From: CAZSXS01 sp964611385
GTDB lineage: Bacteria > Bacillota > Clostridia > Lachnospirales > CAYPQA01
Length of the DNA: 6,690 nt
NCBI GenBank assembly: GCA_964611385.1
Contig: CAZSXS010000122.1
Coordinates: 1 to 6,690 of the forward strand
Direction: 5' to 3'
Under the pieces are notes generated by a model. The model searched no databases. It was not told where the DNA came from and was given only the letters and a program-made list of their open reading frames with translations. Shown piece after piece: positions 6,517 through 6,690 of this stretch (position 1 is the first letter of the stretch; every line of letters begins with the position of its first letter). The position numbers and the translations under genes are program-made.

Positions 6517-6572
6517 ATATAATACCCAAAAAAAATAACACGAACTTTTTCTCAGCCTTGCCTTTGATTTGT

Positions 6573-6601
6573 ATTATATTACAAGAACTTGAGATTTGCA
6601 A
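6573..6601 (-). promoter_or_regulatory. Main operon promoter, sigma-A type
   Basis: Read on the minus strand, TTGCAA (6596-6601) and TATAAT (6573-6578) are separated by exactly 17 bp, and very AT-rich DNA lies upstream of the -35 (possible UP element). Transcription should begin near 6565-6567, giving a leader of about 400 nt before the first permease. It is the best-scoring promoter I can see upstream of the operon. Confidence 0.78.
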
Positions 6602-6640
6602 TAGATTTTTTCAGTATTTTTTATATAAAAAATATTTTTA

Positions 6641-6656
6641 ATGCAAACGTTTTTAT
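6641..6656. promoter_or_regulatory. Operator-like palindrome O1, also cre-like
   Basis: TGCAAACGTTTTTA at 6642-6655 matches the cre consensus TGWAANCGNTNWCA at 12 of 14 positions and contains the palindrome AAACGTTT (6645-6652). It shares AAACGTTTTTAT with O2. It lies about 75-90 bp upstream of the predicted transcription start. It could bind CcpA for catabolite control or the local LacI-type regulator; sequence alone does not separate the two. Confidence 0.5.
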
Positions 6657-6690
6657 TACTATCTTTTTATAAATTATTATTTAAATGATC

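Larger units (their letters stand above)
6163..6566 (-). other. Long 5' leader of the operon (about 400 nt, no gene)
   Basis: Between the predicted transcription start and the first permease I find no convincing protein gene. It holds operators O2 and O3, a 10-bp inverted repeat (6325-6334 with 6363-6372), a stable hairpin (6269-6296), a terminator-like hairpin (6215-6245) and a strong ribosome binding site (6169-6179). Two tiny reading frames beginning at ATG (13-22 codons, near 6365-6406 and 6440-6505) lack ribosome binding sites. I do not recognise any known riboswitch class or the antitermination target of the LicT/SacY family. Confidence 0.55.

Noticed and set aside
6602..6640. Plus-strand promoter for a divergent gene in the AT-rich right end.
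   Set aside because: TTGCAA and TATATA/TATAAA are present but spaced 20 bp or more apart, and no coding start is visible before the window ends.

Overview
The window looks like chromosomal DNA from a low-to-mid GC Bacillota. The signs are strong GGAGG-type ribosome binding sites, consensus sigma-A promoters, a Gram-positive lipoprotein signal peptide and a carbohydrate transporter of the LplABC/YtcP kind common in Paenibacillus-like bacilli and some clostridia. I cannot name the genus. All five genes lie on the minus strand, so the region is transcribed from right to left.

Layout in transcription order: an AT-rich control region (about 6567-6690) carries a near-consensus promoter (TTGCAA, 17 bp, TATAAT). 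A long 5' leader of roughly 400 nt follows, with several inverted repeats and a terminator-like hairpin just before the first gene. Then come two ABC sugar permeases (5245-6162 and 4354-5232), a large lipoprotein sugar-binding protein (2602-4254), a LacI-family regulator (1525-2535) with its own likely promoter, and a cytoplasmic family 30 glycoside hydrolase (88-1425). The last 87 bases hold no gene and no convincing terminator.

Inferred function: the lipoprotein captures an oligosaccharide or glycoside, and the two permeases import it. No ATPase gene is present, so a shared MsmX-type ATPase encoded elsewhere is likely. The GH30 enzyme, which lacks a signal peptide and is rich in cysteine, would cleave the sugar inside the cell. 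The LacI-type protein probably represses the operon through AAACGTTT-centred palindromes; three copies lie in the promoter and leader region, two of them sharing a 15-base direct repeat. One copy also resembles a CcpA cre site.

The genes themselves are an ordinary sugar-utilisation locus. The less usual part is the leader. It combines spaced operators with a possible attenuator whose loop sequence can pair with both an upstream hairpin arm and the sequence next to the first ribosome binding site. No mobile elements, CRISPR arrays, tRNA or rRNA genes were seen.
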